Notes under the pieces: generated by a model
What the model was told of the DNA's origin: nothing
The model's input: only the letters and a program-made list of their open reading frames with translations
Databases searched by the model: none
Assembly (NCBI GenBank): GCA_037178975.1
Contig: JASJZH010000005.1
Location: 3,658,001-3,722,000 of the forward strand
Direction: 5' to 3'
DNA: 64,000 nucleotides
Origin: Oscheius tipulae
Lineage: Eukaryota > Nematoda > Chromadorea > Rhabditida > Rhabditidae
In this document: piece after piece, positions 32,949 to 44,492 of the stretch
Layout: every line of letters starts with the position of its first letter
How positions within the stretch are numbered: position 1 is the first letter of the stretch
Program-made: the position numbers and the translations under genes

Positions 32949-35432
32949 ATGGACAATAATGAACTTCGAATTCTCGAGCTGAAAGGACAACTACAAGATC
33001 TGGAAGACCGAAAGTTCGCAAGTAAGTACCTTTTCTTCTACTGGCAGTAATTCTGTACGGTTCAGCGCAACAAGAGAAAAGACTACTTGAAAGACAACTG
33101 GCTACCGGAAAAATTGCCGAGTTGCCCTATCACAATGAAAGAAAACACGCAGGTTGGAGAGAAATCTTTCGAAATCAGAGTTGAAATTCAGTTGATGAAA
33201 TCGTGGACCGTCTGGACGATAGAGTAGTCGAGAAAGAGTGGGCATATGAGCAAGCGTCTTCCAGCCAGTCTAGTGCATCGAAAAAGATAAGAGAGTACGG
33301 CATCTCCGTCTCACTGGAATCAGTCTCCAGGCCCTTGGCGGAGTTTGCAATTGAATCGCCTTCGGGAAGTCCGGAACAATTAAAAGAAAACAAAACTATT
33401 GGTAACAGATAGATGTTTTTTAAACTGCAAGGTGCTCAGAATACTCACCAACCCTACGTCGCTACACTGCAGAAAAGATCGGCCTAACAGAAGACCAACT
33501 GAAAGTCAGCCAACAGCCCTACAATGTCGATACCTACTTCTTTGGGTCAGTTATTCGGTTAAACTTTCAGTCACACATTCAGTTCTAGCATTCAATTAAC
33601 ACATTTTCAGAAAGATCCGTCTCGTGTCGGTCAAAAAAAACTACATCCCCTTTATTCCCGAGCTCTTCCATAAGAACATTATTGCTCAATACGGACTCCT
33701 CGAAACCAACAATCATGGTTACTTTCTTATGCTGGAAAGAACTGTCGGGACTTCTGTCCAGAAGCATCTGGAGGAGAACAAGCTTACAGAAGAGGTTACT
33801 TGCTCTTGGCTTCTGGACGCTTCTCGTGCTTTGAATTATTGCCACTCTCTGAATTTTCCGTACGGAGAGTTGTCCTTGGACAGGTAGATTTTGTCTAGAG
33901 CCTGAAACACTCTTCAGACTACACATCCATGGAAGTAGATTGAAACTTGAGCATCCAGCTGTCTGTGGAAACTATGGTCAAGGAGTTAAGCAAGATCTTT
34001 TGGAACTCTGCAAGTTGGTTCTAACCTCTTCGGACGACCAATTGAAGAGTCTTTCTGGGAAAATCGAAAGGTATGACTCTGATTTCTCCTGCCTAACATC
34101 TTTCAGTGGAACGATCAAAACTGCCAGCGAAGTTTGTCGATTTTTGGAAGAGCTCGTCCCGAAAGTCACTTTCGAGAAAGGAGTAAAGTCTCTCAAGAGA
34201 GTGGCTCCTTGTGAGGAAGCGGTCTCTGTAAAGGCTGCTAAGAGTGAGAGTTTGCTCTAACAATTCGAATCGACTTCTAGGACCACGACCTGTGACGACG
34301 TTCGACCCGGATCTGCAGATTGTCCCGGAGAACGTGGAGGACATCTATGGACAAAAGGAGACAGCTATCGGGACCTTGGTCGAGCTGGATAGTGGACAAG
34401 GACACTTCGTCTCCGCGGAGATCAAGCTCGAAGGATACGTTGGGTTGGTTTTGAACTCGTCCCTTGTTCTCACGAAGAGATTGTAGACCAGCCCTGGTCA
34501 AGTACCTAGGAGGCCGAAGCGATCTCTGGCATCAGGCTCGAGACTACTCCAAGATTGGAAAAAGGGATCCTGTAGTAGCTGAAGCTGTCGAAAACGCTAG
34601 TTGTTGGAAGAACAGCGAGAGAGAGATCAGCTTTGCTGGAAAGCTCTCGCACCCGAACATTGTCAGAATCCTGGCATATGTCTCCCCGGATCGGACTCTT
34701 GAAAATATCAATGGAATCATCATGGAAGGAGCTCCTCAAGGAACACTGGACACTTGTAACTTGTTCATTTTTCGGTTAGAGAGCACTGGTTCAGACGCTG
34801 CCAAACATCGAATGTCTAACCAACAGTACAGATCACTTTCTCTCCAACTAGCCAGTGCTATGGAGTATTGTCACAACGTCCAAGGAATCATTCATCGTGA
34901 CATTCGACCGCGAAAGTAAGAGCTTTTCGAGGATCATCGCAATCCTTTAGTATCTACGTTTACGACGAGGGAACGACCCTCAAAATTGGAAACTTCGGCT
35001 ATGCGAGGATTAACGACAATGACAATCCGATGACTGCCACGTGGGTTAAGCTATCCTTCTCATAAGAAATCCGTTTGAGTAAGGGGGAGAACATCTTCTA
35101 CTGTGCTCCCGAGATGATCAATACAGGACCTTTGGCAGATTATGGCTTCTCGGCTGACGTCTACAGCTTCGCCATAACTTTTTGGTCAATGTGTCACGAA
35201 GGAAGGCGAGTTAAAATATCTTTACAGATAGAACAAGACTTTCAGAGAACCGTTCGAAGACGTGCTAAAAAAGAGTCTGAAAAAATTCCTTGCCTATCTC
35301 GAGGAGGGCAATCGGCCCGAGTTCCGAGCTGGTTTGCCCGAAGCAATGACTGATTTAATTTCTAAGTGCTGGATAACAGAGAGTGAACGTCGACCTACAT
35401 TTACTGATATTGTGAGACTATTGCAAAATTAA
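32949..35432 (+). CDS. K2': tandem pseudokinase plus kinase-like protein, near-identical to K2
   Basis: Same exon plan as K2 and nearly the same sequence through most introns. The exception is the linker at 33215-33310, where REQASSSQS is kept but flanking residues differ. Domain 1 has YGELSLDR for the catalytic loop. Domain 2 has PALVKYLGG, HRDIRPR, IGNFGYAR, CAPEMINTG, SADVYSFAITFWSM and RRPTFTDIVRLLQN. A four-codon deletion occurs before SGQGHFVSAE. The GC-donor intron is conserved, and the next exon differs by codon (EPFEDVLKKSL versus KPFKDELKRSL) while keeping frame, which supports function. All frames are intact as read, so K2' is probably expressed. Confidence 0.8.
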
Positions 35433-36230
35433 ACTGCTTGTATTGCTGCGGATGGATATCCTGTCAAGACTCGTCAGGCATAATCGGTTTCTACAGTGAT
35501 ACTCTTGTGACCTGTTTGTAGTTTTTGTCTGGAATAAGGTCTTTAACTGCTGCCTCGCTTCTACTCTCCCCGTGTTACAATACCGATACCTGGTTGGAGT
35601 TAATTCGAAGCTGCATGCGCAGCTGAAACCAACTCGAATGTCTTTCCTTTTCGATAAATGAGCAAGCTGCCATCCATGATGCGTTGATGCCATGCATGTA
35701 CCAACTGCCACCAAGTGACAAATATGAAAGATGGAAAACAAGCATTTGTCATTGAAAGACTTGAAAGCAATCATCGGAGGGACCCGATCGATGTCTATCT
35801 CTCTACAGGCCTGAAGGAAGAAAGACAGAAGCTTCTGGGAGAAATGCTCAGAATTAGAGAATCATGGCTGTAATTGGAGATGTGGACGAAATGCTGCCCA
35901 AGCTTCCAGACTTTTTTGCTGTACAGTATGGCAAAAGAGATATACAGCTGATACGTCTCGGTTGTTCTGTTGGCTTTGTAAATAGCATTGTGATATGGGA
36001 ACAACCGAATTGGGAAAATACCAGACAAATGACTACGTATTTTCAGTGCAACCTGCTGGAAAGAACATATTTTCTTTATTTTCGCAAACTGCGCTCACTT
36101 CTTCTTCTTCGCTCTCTAGTGGCCTACCATCGCCGTCGCCGTTTGTGAAAAGAAGGAGTTCCGGTCCCAGCACTGCGACACAGAGGGATCGTCACGTCAA
36201 CACCCATGGTGCGAGGCCGACTCTGTCAGC
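35433..36230. other. Intergenic, no supported gene
   Basis: Short open frames on both strands lack splice partners. Nothing recognisable until retrotransposon sequence begins near 36240. Confidence 0.35.
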
Positions 36231-36239
36231 TCAACTGTC

Positions 36240-37270
36240 AACATCGGCGGTTTGATTACCACCCTCATCCCGAAGAAAAGTGACCACACAAACCTGGCCA
36301 ACTTCCGTCCAATCTCCGTGCTACCAGCTCCCTACAAGCTCTTCACGCGCGTGATATTCGCCAGAATGCGAGGAAGTCTAGAATTCAACCAGCCGATCAA
36401 GCAAACAGGACACCGCTGAAGCTACTCGACTGTAGACCCTTCAATATCATCAGACAGTTAATCGACAAGACCTACGGTTACCGAAGTCACCTCTATCTTG
36501 TGTTCGTCGATTTCCGGGAAGCCTACGACACCATTAAGTGGGACGTTGTCTGGAATTCAATCCAGAGACACGGTCCGGACCAATTTTATATCGAGATGCT
36601 GCGAAGGGTCTACAGAGATGCTGGTTGCAAGATCAAAGTGTAAGAAGAGTTGGTGGATGTCAACATCAAGCGTGAAGTTCGTCAAGGAGGCGTGCTTTCT
36701 CCACTGCTTTTCAATACTGTTCTCGATGCCGTCTTCCGTCAACTCAATCGGGACCACATCGGTTTCAACATCAACGATCGTAAGCTGACTCGTCTTCGCT
36801 ATGCATCGTCCCAAGTTTGCTGTATGGCTGCGAAATGTGGAACCTTCGCACAGAGGATCGAGCCAAACTTGCAGCCCTACAACGACGTCAGGCCATGCTC
36901 GGTATCACACTTCGGGATCGTGTGAGGAATGAGGAGGCGAGAAGAAAGACAGAACTACCGAATATTCTGGACTTGGCATGGACGAGAAAGCTGAAATAGG
37001 CGAGAAAAGTGGCCGAAATGGAAGGAAGAAGGTGATCGAAAGTGATAACGGAATGAGTTCCTCTGAAACAGCGACGAGTAGGGAGACCGTGCATGAGATA
37101 GGAAGTTGAGCCTGTGGCCTAGGACAAACTTCAACCACATGGATGCGACAGGCAAGAGCGGGAGGCGAAGAGTGGGTTCGCGCTATGGGAGCGGCAAGGA
37201 AGCCCTGACAGGATAGCAACCCCTTGATTCCGACAATAAAATTGAAACTGCTGGAAAAGCTCAACTGATC
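36240..37270 (+). mobile_element. Second non-LTR retrotransposon fragment, degenerate
   Basis: Plus-strand relics in order: PKKSDHTNLANFRPISVLPA, VFVDFREAYDTIKWDVVW, REVRQGGVLSPLLFNTVLDA, then LYGCEMWNLRTEDRAKLA and QRRQAMLGITLRDRVRNEEA. The YADD box is cut out (the text jumps from RLRYA), and stops occur. It is a dead reverse transcriptase, different from the one at 21833-23425. Confidence 0.8.
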
Positions 37271-37343
37271 CCGCCTCGATGTATTGCTGTTCGGCCATCT
37301 TTTGTAAACTCTGTCCTGCAGAAAACGCTGCTTGCTTTGTAAC

Positions 37344-37626
37344 ATGAATTTCTCGGATTCAGCTACGATCGTAAGTTATCCTGTTCAACAGTGAGTAAAT
37401 TTCTCATTCAGGCAAATGTCTCGAAACTTTTGAAAGTTCATCCTCCTGCCAAATCAGTCCCGCAACTAACTGGGAGTTTTGTTTCAATATATCTCATTCA
37501 TAGGGATTTCAGCCTCTTAACGGCGACTTCAACGTGGATTTGCTCCCGAGGAACTTTGACAATCTAGACGAGATCAATTTGAGTACTATGATCAGCCGGC
37601 TGCAAGAGATAAAGTTTGATGATTAA
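37344..37626 (+). CDS. Small three-exon gene, unknown
   Basis: ATG at 37344 opens MNFSDSATI. A 43-bp intron leads to ANVSKLLKVHPPAKSVPQLT, and a further short intron to PLNGDFNVDLLPRNFDNLDE and ISRLQEIKFDD with a TAA at 37624. Splice sites and codon use look real, but the product is only about 70 residues and no family is recognised. It could be a gene fragment. Confidence 0.3.
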
Positions 37627-37629
37627 ACC

Positions 37630-38230
37630 ACAATGGAGGAAATATATTTTTCCACCCATGACACCCTCTCTTTAGATACAAGCGCGCCCGAACCCGTCAC
37701 TTTCGGAGGCTGGTATCTCGGATATTTTCTCTTGAAACCATTAAAATCTGGATAGAAAGCCCTGATTGAGCTCTTTTCGACTACGTTGTCCGTTTTTCCC
37801 ACGCTCGAAAATTCGTTTTTGGAAGCTTCATACCCAGGGAGGGAAAATCTCTGGGATCTCTCGGCTGGTAATGTCACTTATCAAGGGCTGCAAAACTGGG
37901 CTGTCAGTTTTTTGGAAACGCCTCAAAATTCTCCCTAAACCTCGATTATCAAGGATGCAAATTCAAAAAAATATGATCGCGAATAAGCTGGGCGAAACAG
38001 AAATTACTGACCACACGGATATATAGTGTCTCGCTTTTTAAAGAACTGTTCACTGGAAGCCATAAGATCTTTTTTCCTAATGACGCCCTACCAGGATTTT
38101 TGCGTGCGGCTCTCGGGTGCAAACTTAGGGGATAAGTTGCGCACCAGGTAATGGTGTAGCGGCACTAAGTCTTTAGTATTGGGTATCATTCTCCCATGCC
38201 CATCCATAGACGGGAAGATGATCCTGACTT
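37630..38230. other. Intergenic with a degenerate repeat shared with 12940
   Basis: The first bases (ACCACAATGGAGGAAATATA) match the stretch just before the Cys-rich gene at 12940 (ACCACAATGAAGAAAGTATA), so this may be the relic of that gene's 5' side. Otherwise nothing was recognised. Confidence 0.35.
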
Positions 38231-38391
38231 TCGGTGAAGTTTTTTTTTCTACTAAGGACCGCTATCAGATGTTGTCCATCTGTCGCGCCCATTTGTTTTT
38301 TGTCCGCGAGTGAGAAACGAAAGCTAGGTGTAAAGTTCCTTCCGTCCGCCAATTATTTTGGCAAGCTACTACCACTTCTTCTCAAGTTTAG

Positions 38392-40790
38392 ATGCCTTTG
38401 TCAGGTGAAGAGGACGAAGAAGCTGAATCCAGTCATGACCAAGGTGTTCCAGTCAATAGGGCCAGAAACGATAGCCCGAATCGAAAAGATCCCGGGTTTG
38501 AATCTCAACCTTCCGTGCCTTCCGATTTATGTGAATTACTAACTGCTTTGGTTTAATTCTCAAACTATCTTCATTTAAATTATCTTTTAGCAGCTATTTT
38601 ATATGGACGCTCAAGTTCCCGCTGACGAAGACAGGAACGTTCAAGTTGGTAGGTCATATCCTACCGTTATAATTTGCAAGAGGCATCCGTGTGCGACACA
38701 TGTCAACTCTAATCTAAGGTCATTTGACAGTTCCTGTAGCCTTTTCTGTGAAGCCTTATCTCAGATCAATTACATGCGAGTTTCGTACACTTTAGGCGGG
38801 AATCCTGCTCCTCGCTCGGTCTCTCATCACGAATTCATTAGGTCCGATCCCTTAACACAGGATCAATTGAACCAGGCCGAAGAGATTACTTCTCAAGGAG
38901 ATAGTAAAATGGTCCATATTAATGAGGTGGATAGGCATGGGTTGGTTGTTAACATGTGCACCACTACTTTAAGTGTTCAGATATGTTACCCGCACTGCTC
39001 TCAGAAATGATCTTCTTACAAATCGTTTCCAAGACATATTTAAGGTATGCTGCTTTGCAACTAAAAAACAATACATTTTTATGCAGCTGCAACATCCAAC
39101 TCTCTTGAGAAACATATGTTTCTTGCGCAGTGATGAAGCGGATAGAAACCTGCACAAATTCAAGGCAATCATATCCGAAAGAGTTTCGTTGGCTTTTGAG
39201 TACGGTAAGCTTTTCTCTCCATTTTCCTGAAATTTCAGCTTATCTTGACTATCCGGTTCATAACACGAGGCATAAAAGAAGTGTTTGGGCAGCCCATCCC
39301 ATCAGGCTGTCACGTTCCTTCATTCACAGAGCACTGTGCACGGGTGCATTGAACTATCCCGGTTAGTTGATGACACCATTCGCTAAATGAAAGTTTTTTT
39401 TCCAGTATTTTTCTTGTGGATGATATTCTTAAGCTGCATTTGCTTCCCTACCAACTGATTCCGCGGCAAAGGTAAGCGAACCACATTCAAAACTTTTGGT
39501 CTCTATAGCTGTAAGTCTGTATGAAGAAATTAACGACTCCTGTTAGATCTGGTCCAGCAAAAATTCGACCGATTCATGACTTTAACAAGAAGTGGGAGAC
39601 GTTTATGCTTTTCTCTTCATAATTGTGTCATACAAAACAAAAATCAATATCACAATTAACTGATCTATTGTAAGTCTAGCCAGCGTCTCTCATCTGATCA
39701 CGCATTGATTTTGTTTGAGAGTTAGAGAGCGTCGGCCGAGCTGTCCCGCAACAAGAAATAACTAACGCACTTGTCTGGTCGATCTGGTCGATATCTCTCC
39801 AAACATTGTAACCCTTCCTATAGGTTGTACCAGTAAATGCATAAAACAGAACGAGCGAAAGTCTGTGCGTTTATTTACTGTCGTTGTCTTTTGCTCAGTA
39901 AAATATGCTCCGAACAGCAAGAAAACGTGTTCCCAACATATCAACGTTCATGTTGGGCCGAGCAAAGGAACGGTTTGGTCGGTTTCTTTCTATTACTACA
40001 GTGAAATGGTGTCCATCCGTGAGCACGAAACAAAAGCGAGCAAAGCCCAGAAGTTGTGTTGTTCAGATAAAGTTGTTGTCAATATTGGGTGGCAAGTCAA
40101 CTTGCGCTCTAGAACTTCTTTTTTGTCGCAGTGAAGCCACGGCGAGCCTTTGGTTACCACGAAGCGGCGCAGCCGCCAATGTGAGGGCAAAAAGATCGTG
40201 AAGACGTCGGAGATGGCTGGTGATGGAAACTAAAAAGAATCATAATTGTCTAACACTTCTTCTCATCAGAGTCATGGGCCGATCTAATTTTTGTTGGATC
40301 GGTTAATCTACCATGGGCCGGTTATGTTCCTCATTGACCGCCTAAAGGGAAGGTGTACCGTCTGCGTTTGTTTAAGACGAAATCTTATGTGCACGAAACA
40401 CCTCGTTTGATAGAGGGACGAGAACGTGCTTTGTAAAATGTTACAATAAATTAAATAACAAATGAAATTGAGTGTATGCATGTTAAAATGACTCTTTCTC
40501 GATTAAGAAACTCCAACTACACAGCTGGTGAATTTCATCCTTCCCGAAATCCAACCAAGGAGGATGATGTCTACTCTACTGCCGCCGTATTATATTTAAT
40601 ATTGGAGGGACAGTAAGAAAGAAGTTTCTATTCAGTTGCTAAATGACGTTTTAGGGAAACGTCTCCTGACAAGAGCGATCTGCTTTTCACAACAGTTTCT
40701 CCTGAGATTCAACAATTACTTGTTCACGCCTGGTCAGTTGTCCCGACTGAACGTCCTTCTGCACAACAAATGTTCGACGCCCTTCATTGA
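38392..40790 (+). pseudogene. psiK4-plus: single-domain pseudokinase, frameshifted, with a large intronic insertion
   Basis: Starts at 38392 directly after CAAGTTTAG (MPLSGEEDEEAESSHDQGVP). Exons then give SVSHHEFIRSDPLTQDQLNQ, YVTRTALRNDLLTN, LQHPTLLRNICFLRSD, LDYPVHNTRHKRSVWAA, IFLVDDILKLHLLPYQLIP, and after a 1-kb insertion KEDDVYSTAAVLYLILEG and TERPSAQQMFDALH, stopping at 40788. Compared with the minus copy, one base is missing shortly before the catalytic-loop position (HGCIELSR there), which shifts the frame. The intron acceptor after the insertion is also weak. The class matches K1: no HRD, no DFG. Confidence 0.6.
39490..40480 (-). repeat. Dispersed element D, copy 2, inside a psiK4-plus intron
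   Basis: This intron is about 1 kb where its K1 counterpart is about 110 bp. Its first half is the reverse complement of 21400-21800 (for example ACAATTAACTGATC, CGGCCGAGCTG, TGCATAAAACAGA, GTTGGGCCGAGCAAAG). The rest is unassigned. I infer insertion of a mobile element. Confidence 0.5.
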
Positions 40791-40924
40791 AGACTGATGT
40801 TCTTAGCATTTGATATTGAAATATTTTGGTAGTCTTTCTATTTGACCCACTCGTTTAAACGACCTTCTTTTCTTATTCTTATTTTCCTTCTTTGTATTGT
40901 ATTTCATTATAATCAGTACAGAAG
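40791..40924 (+). promoter_or_regulatory. Intercistronic spacer, psiK4-plus to K3b
   Basis: A 134-bp pyrimidine-rich spacer ends ATCAGTACAGAAG before the K3b ATG at 40925. It parallels the K1-to-K2 spacers in length and in the AG close to the start. Confidence 0.45.
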
Positions 40925-43191
40925 ATGAGCGACGAAAATGAGCATCGAACTCAACTAGTGCATGGAGAGCCATTGGCTATTTTCAAGATCCAGTCGACTT
41001 CGGAAAGTCCGGAAACAGAAGACGAACTGGATACTGACGGTACGAGTTAAATAAATTTTCAATCCGAGCTCCTTAGAGGCCACCTCAATGCTGCTCCACT
41101 ATAGTGAAGAAACACTCGGTGTGGCTGAAGACAAACTGGCAATCAGCTCGCTGCCATACAACGTTGAAACATACGTTCTGTCATTCATTTTCCAATGTTG
41201 AGATCTATCCGTCTCGTTTCAATTCAAAAAGACTACGTGCCCTATATTCCCGAGTTCTTCCACAACAACATTGTGGCTCAATACGGACTGCTTGTCTCCA
41301 AGAACAATGATTACTTTTTAATGTTGGAAAGCACCATAGGAAAGAATTTCCAAGAACATCTGCAAGAAAACACACCTACAGAAGAGATGAATATTATATG
41401 GATATGTGACGTATCAAACGGCTTACATTATCTTCATTCCCTAGAATTTTGGTACGGAGAGTTGTCTTTGGACAGGTAGCTATTAAACGTATTTAAAAAC
41501 AGGACAATTCAGAATGCATATTCATGGAACAACCCTGAAACTCGAGCATCCAGCCGTCTGTGAAAAATATGGACAGGGAGTGGAACAAAATCTTCAGGAA
41601 CTGTGCAAGCTTATCAAGAAGATCTCTACTGATAAGAGACTGAAGAAACTTTCTGAATACATTGAAAAGTATCGTTTCCACGTTTTCATTTCAGAAATGC
41701 TTTCAGCGGAACGATCAAGAATGCCGGTGAAGTCTGCCAATATTTGAAAGAAATCATTCCTAGAAATATCAATTTCCCGGGGCCCGATTTCCCCGAGGAT
41801 GTTGCCAACGTTGAGCCCATGGAAGTCAGCTACTTGGGAGAAGAGAACTGCCTGAACCAGGAAAGAATCAACCAAATGAACGGTTTGTCTCTTGACGAAA
41901 CCAGAATTTCCTTTTAGCTCCCAGCAAAGAAAAGGACAACCTGATTTCGAAAAAAATCAAGCCTTCAGAAGCCAGAACTGTGTACACCTACGATCCTGAA
42001 TTGGAAGTAGCCACGATGACCGTAGACCCGGATCTTGATATCTATCCGGAGAACGCCCTTGGAAAGTTCGAAGTACTTCAGACCGTTGAATACAGTGTAC
42101 AGGGCTACTACCTGCTCTGTAAGAACATGAGTCTAGGCGGATACTTCGGGTATAGTAGTCTACTTCTATTATTACAAGAATGTTTTTAGACCCGTGTTGG
42201 TGAAGTATCTCAGTGGAAGGAATGAGATCACTCGGCAGTTCCGAGACAATTTTGGAGTAGGTGTGAATACAGCTGTTGCGACCAATATCCGCCTGACGGA
42301 AGATAAGAAAAACCCAGAGAGGGAAATCAGATTTGCAAGCGAAGTGAATCATTGCACTGCTTTGATAGAGTTGTTGTTTTCAGCTTGTTCACGAGAACAT
42401 CGTGAGAATCCTTGGCTTCTTCTCACCGAATGGTAAGCCGGACAGCATCAATGCCATCATTATGGAGGGAAATTTCGACGGAATCCTCGAAGTTTGTAAG
42501 TTTTTTGACCGCTCTGAGTCATCAAAGTAATTCAGACGCTTCTCGCAAGCAGATCACGCTCCCACTGGTGAAAGCCTTTGCTCTACAACTGGCTTCAGCA
42601 CTGGAATACTGTCATTCTCTGGACATCATGCACAGGGACGTCCGTGCCAGGAAGTAGACTTCTCAAGTTATTTTCCAATGCCACATTTAGCATTTACGTC
42701 CAGGAAGGAAAGAGAATCAAGCTTGGAAACTTTGGCTACGCTCGTGTTGGAGAAAAGGACGATATCCATACGGCAAAGTAGGTTAAATGATCAACAACTA
42801 AATGAAAATCCGTGAAGCAAGGGAGAGGAGCTGTACTACCGAGCCCCGGAGATTATCTCCATCCATACCACAACAGTGTACACTGTCTCTGTCGACGTGT
42901 ACGGGTTCGCTCTGGTTCTTTGGTCGATGCTGCGTGGTGGAAAGTGAGTGGCCAGTTTACATCCGGTATTCTTCTTCCAGGAAGCCTTACAAAGATGATC
43001 CTGAATGCGAGAAGCTGGTGAGAAACGAGACAAGGTTCAAACAGTATTTGGAAAAGGGAAACAGACCCAGGATTGATGACAATGTTGACCAAGGGCTGAT
43101 CAAGCTGATCAAGGAGTGTTGGATCAACGAAACCGAGATTGACAAGAGACCTTCGATGAGCAGTGTCGTCCAAACTCTTCAGAGTATGTGA
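40925..43191 (+). CDS. K3b: tandem pseudokinase plus kinase-like protein
   Basis: Diverged paralogue of K2 with the same plan. The N-terminus is acidic (STSESPETEDELDTD). Domain 1 has SIRLVSIQKDYVPYIPEFF, FLMLESTIG and YGELSLDR for the catalytic loop. After an acidic linker (EVSYLGEENCLNQERINQMN), domain 2 has LGKFEVLQTV, PVLVKYLSG (Lys kept), IVRILGFFS, MHRDVRARN, LGNFGYARV (NFG), YYRAPEII, SVDVYGFALVLWSML and KRPSMSSVVQTLQSM, with a stop at 43189. The exon junction near 41175-41200 lacks a phase-matched AG, so either an unusual acceptor or a lesion lies there. Otherwise intact. It follows psiK4-plus by 134 bp. Confidence 0.7.
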
Positions 43192-43404
43192 ATGTCCCCC
43201 CTTGTGGTACTTTCTATTGCAATGCCATAAACCTGTGAAATCTTTTCATCCGTTTTTTTTTATTGAAGGTCTTAAAGCCGAACAAACACCGTTGTTGCAT
43301 TTGAATTTCTATCTCCCTCTACTTCGTGAGTCACCAAGTGACGGTGGCTCTCTTCTAGGAATTCCGTTTCAATACAAATACTGTCAGGTATAAGCAAACT
43401 TTTC

Positions 43405-44490
43405 CTCAGGTCCGATTTTCCCAAGGATGTTCCCGAGGTCGTGCCCATGGAAGTCAACTACTTGGGAGAAGAGAACAACCTGAATCAGCAAAGATTCGAT
43501 CAAATGGACGGTCTGTTTATTCATGAAAACCAAAACTTTTGTTCCTAGAAACCAGCCACTGCCAATATGCAAATTTGTGGAGGAGGGCGAACTTGGAGTG
43601 CTGAATTCTGAGGACACGGACGAACCAGATCTGGACCGTGTCGTTACAACTGATATCAAAGGATATCTGTCATCGAGGGGAATTCGTCCCAACTTTCTCC
43701 GAGTCATGGACAAACTAGAGCTTTACTATCCGGCCATCATAAGTACGAGGATTTGGTTCAAATGCAGAAGGCTGTTGCCAACGCGATGGAAGTTGTACGG
43801 CTAATAAAAACAGCCAATCGAGTTCCCAATATCTGTTGTGATATCACCAAGGTAGGTAGTTTGAACGTGCAATCTATCCAGTATTGTTAAGCATCCGTAC
43901 ATCTTGGAACCTCTCTTCATGGTTGGACCCAATAGGAAGTTGGAAGATGTTACCCATATCTTATACGAAGATGTGCCCCTTGGAACATTGAACAACTTGC
44001 TGTTTACACTCTTGTGTAAACAGCAAGTTTCTTTTTCGCAGCAGTTGAGCAGGAGTCCGACCCTTTCGAGGACATATCCGTTCTGCGGCTCGCCTTCCAA
44101 CTGGCCAAAGCCTTACGATACTGTCATAAGGATCTGGAGATTCTGCACAGAAACATCAACCCGAAGAGATATTCTTGACAGAAGTAAAGTACCATCTGTG
44201 TTCAGCATCTTCGTTTTCCGAGACCCAGATGGTCGTTTCTACTTGAAGCTAGGAGGTTTCGTCTTCGCAAGAAGAATCTCGAACGAGGATGCTTTGTCAG
44301 CCAAGTGGGTGTCTTTTCAATGTTTAACAGATACTTTTCAGTCCAAACAAAATGTTCCGTTTCACGGCACCTGAAGCCCTGGAAGATAATTCCGACATCG
44401 CTTTTTATAACTACTCTAGCGACGTTTGGAGCTTCGGAATGGTCATCGACTTTATCGCTCATGCTGGAAGGTATGGAATGTATCTTCAAT
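43405..44490 (+). pseudogene. K5: further decayed kinase-like copy, cut by a mariner remnant
   Basis: Begins mid-gene with the K3b-type linker (VPMEVNYLGEENNLNQQRFD) and has no start. It continues through HPYILEPLFMVGPNRKLEDV, LRLAFQLAKALRYCHKDLEI, HRNINPK (HRD to HRN), FYLKLGGFVFARR (DFG to GGF), FTAPEALED and SSDVWSFGMVIDFIAHAG. The splice site after HRNINPK is missing, and the C-lobe end is replaced by mariner sequence at 44493. It is more diverged than the other copies, so probably an old one. Confidence 0.6.
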
Positions 44491-44492
44491 CA

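Noticed and set aside
36240-37270. Joining the two reverse-transcriptase fragments into one interrupted element
   Set aside because: They lie on opposite strands 13 kb apart, and their shared motifs differ too much for one copy.
13943-44490. Treating the kinase genes as receptor tyrosine kinases
   Set aside because: No signal peptides or membrane helices are seen in the gene models, and key catalytic residues are missing.
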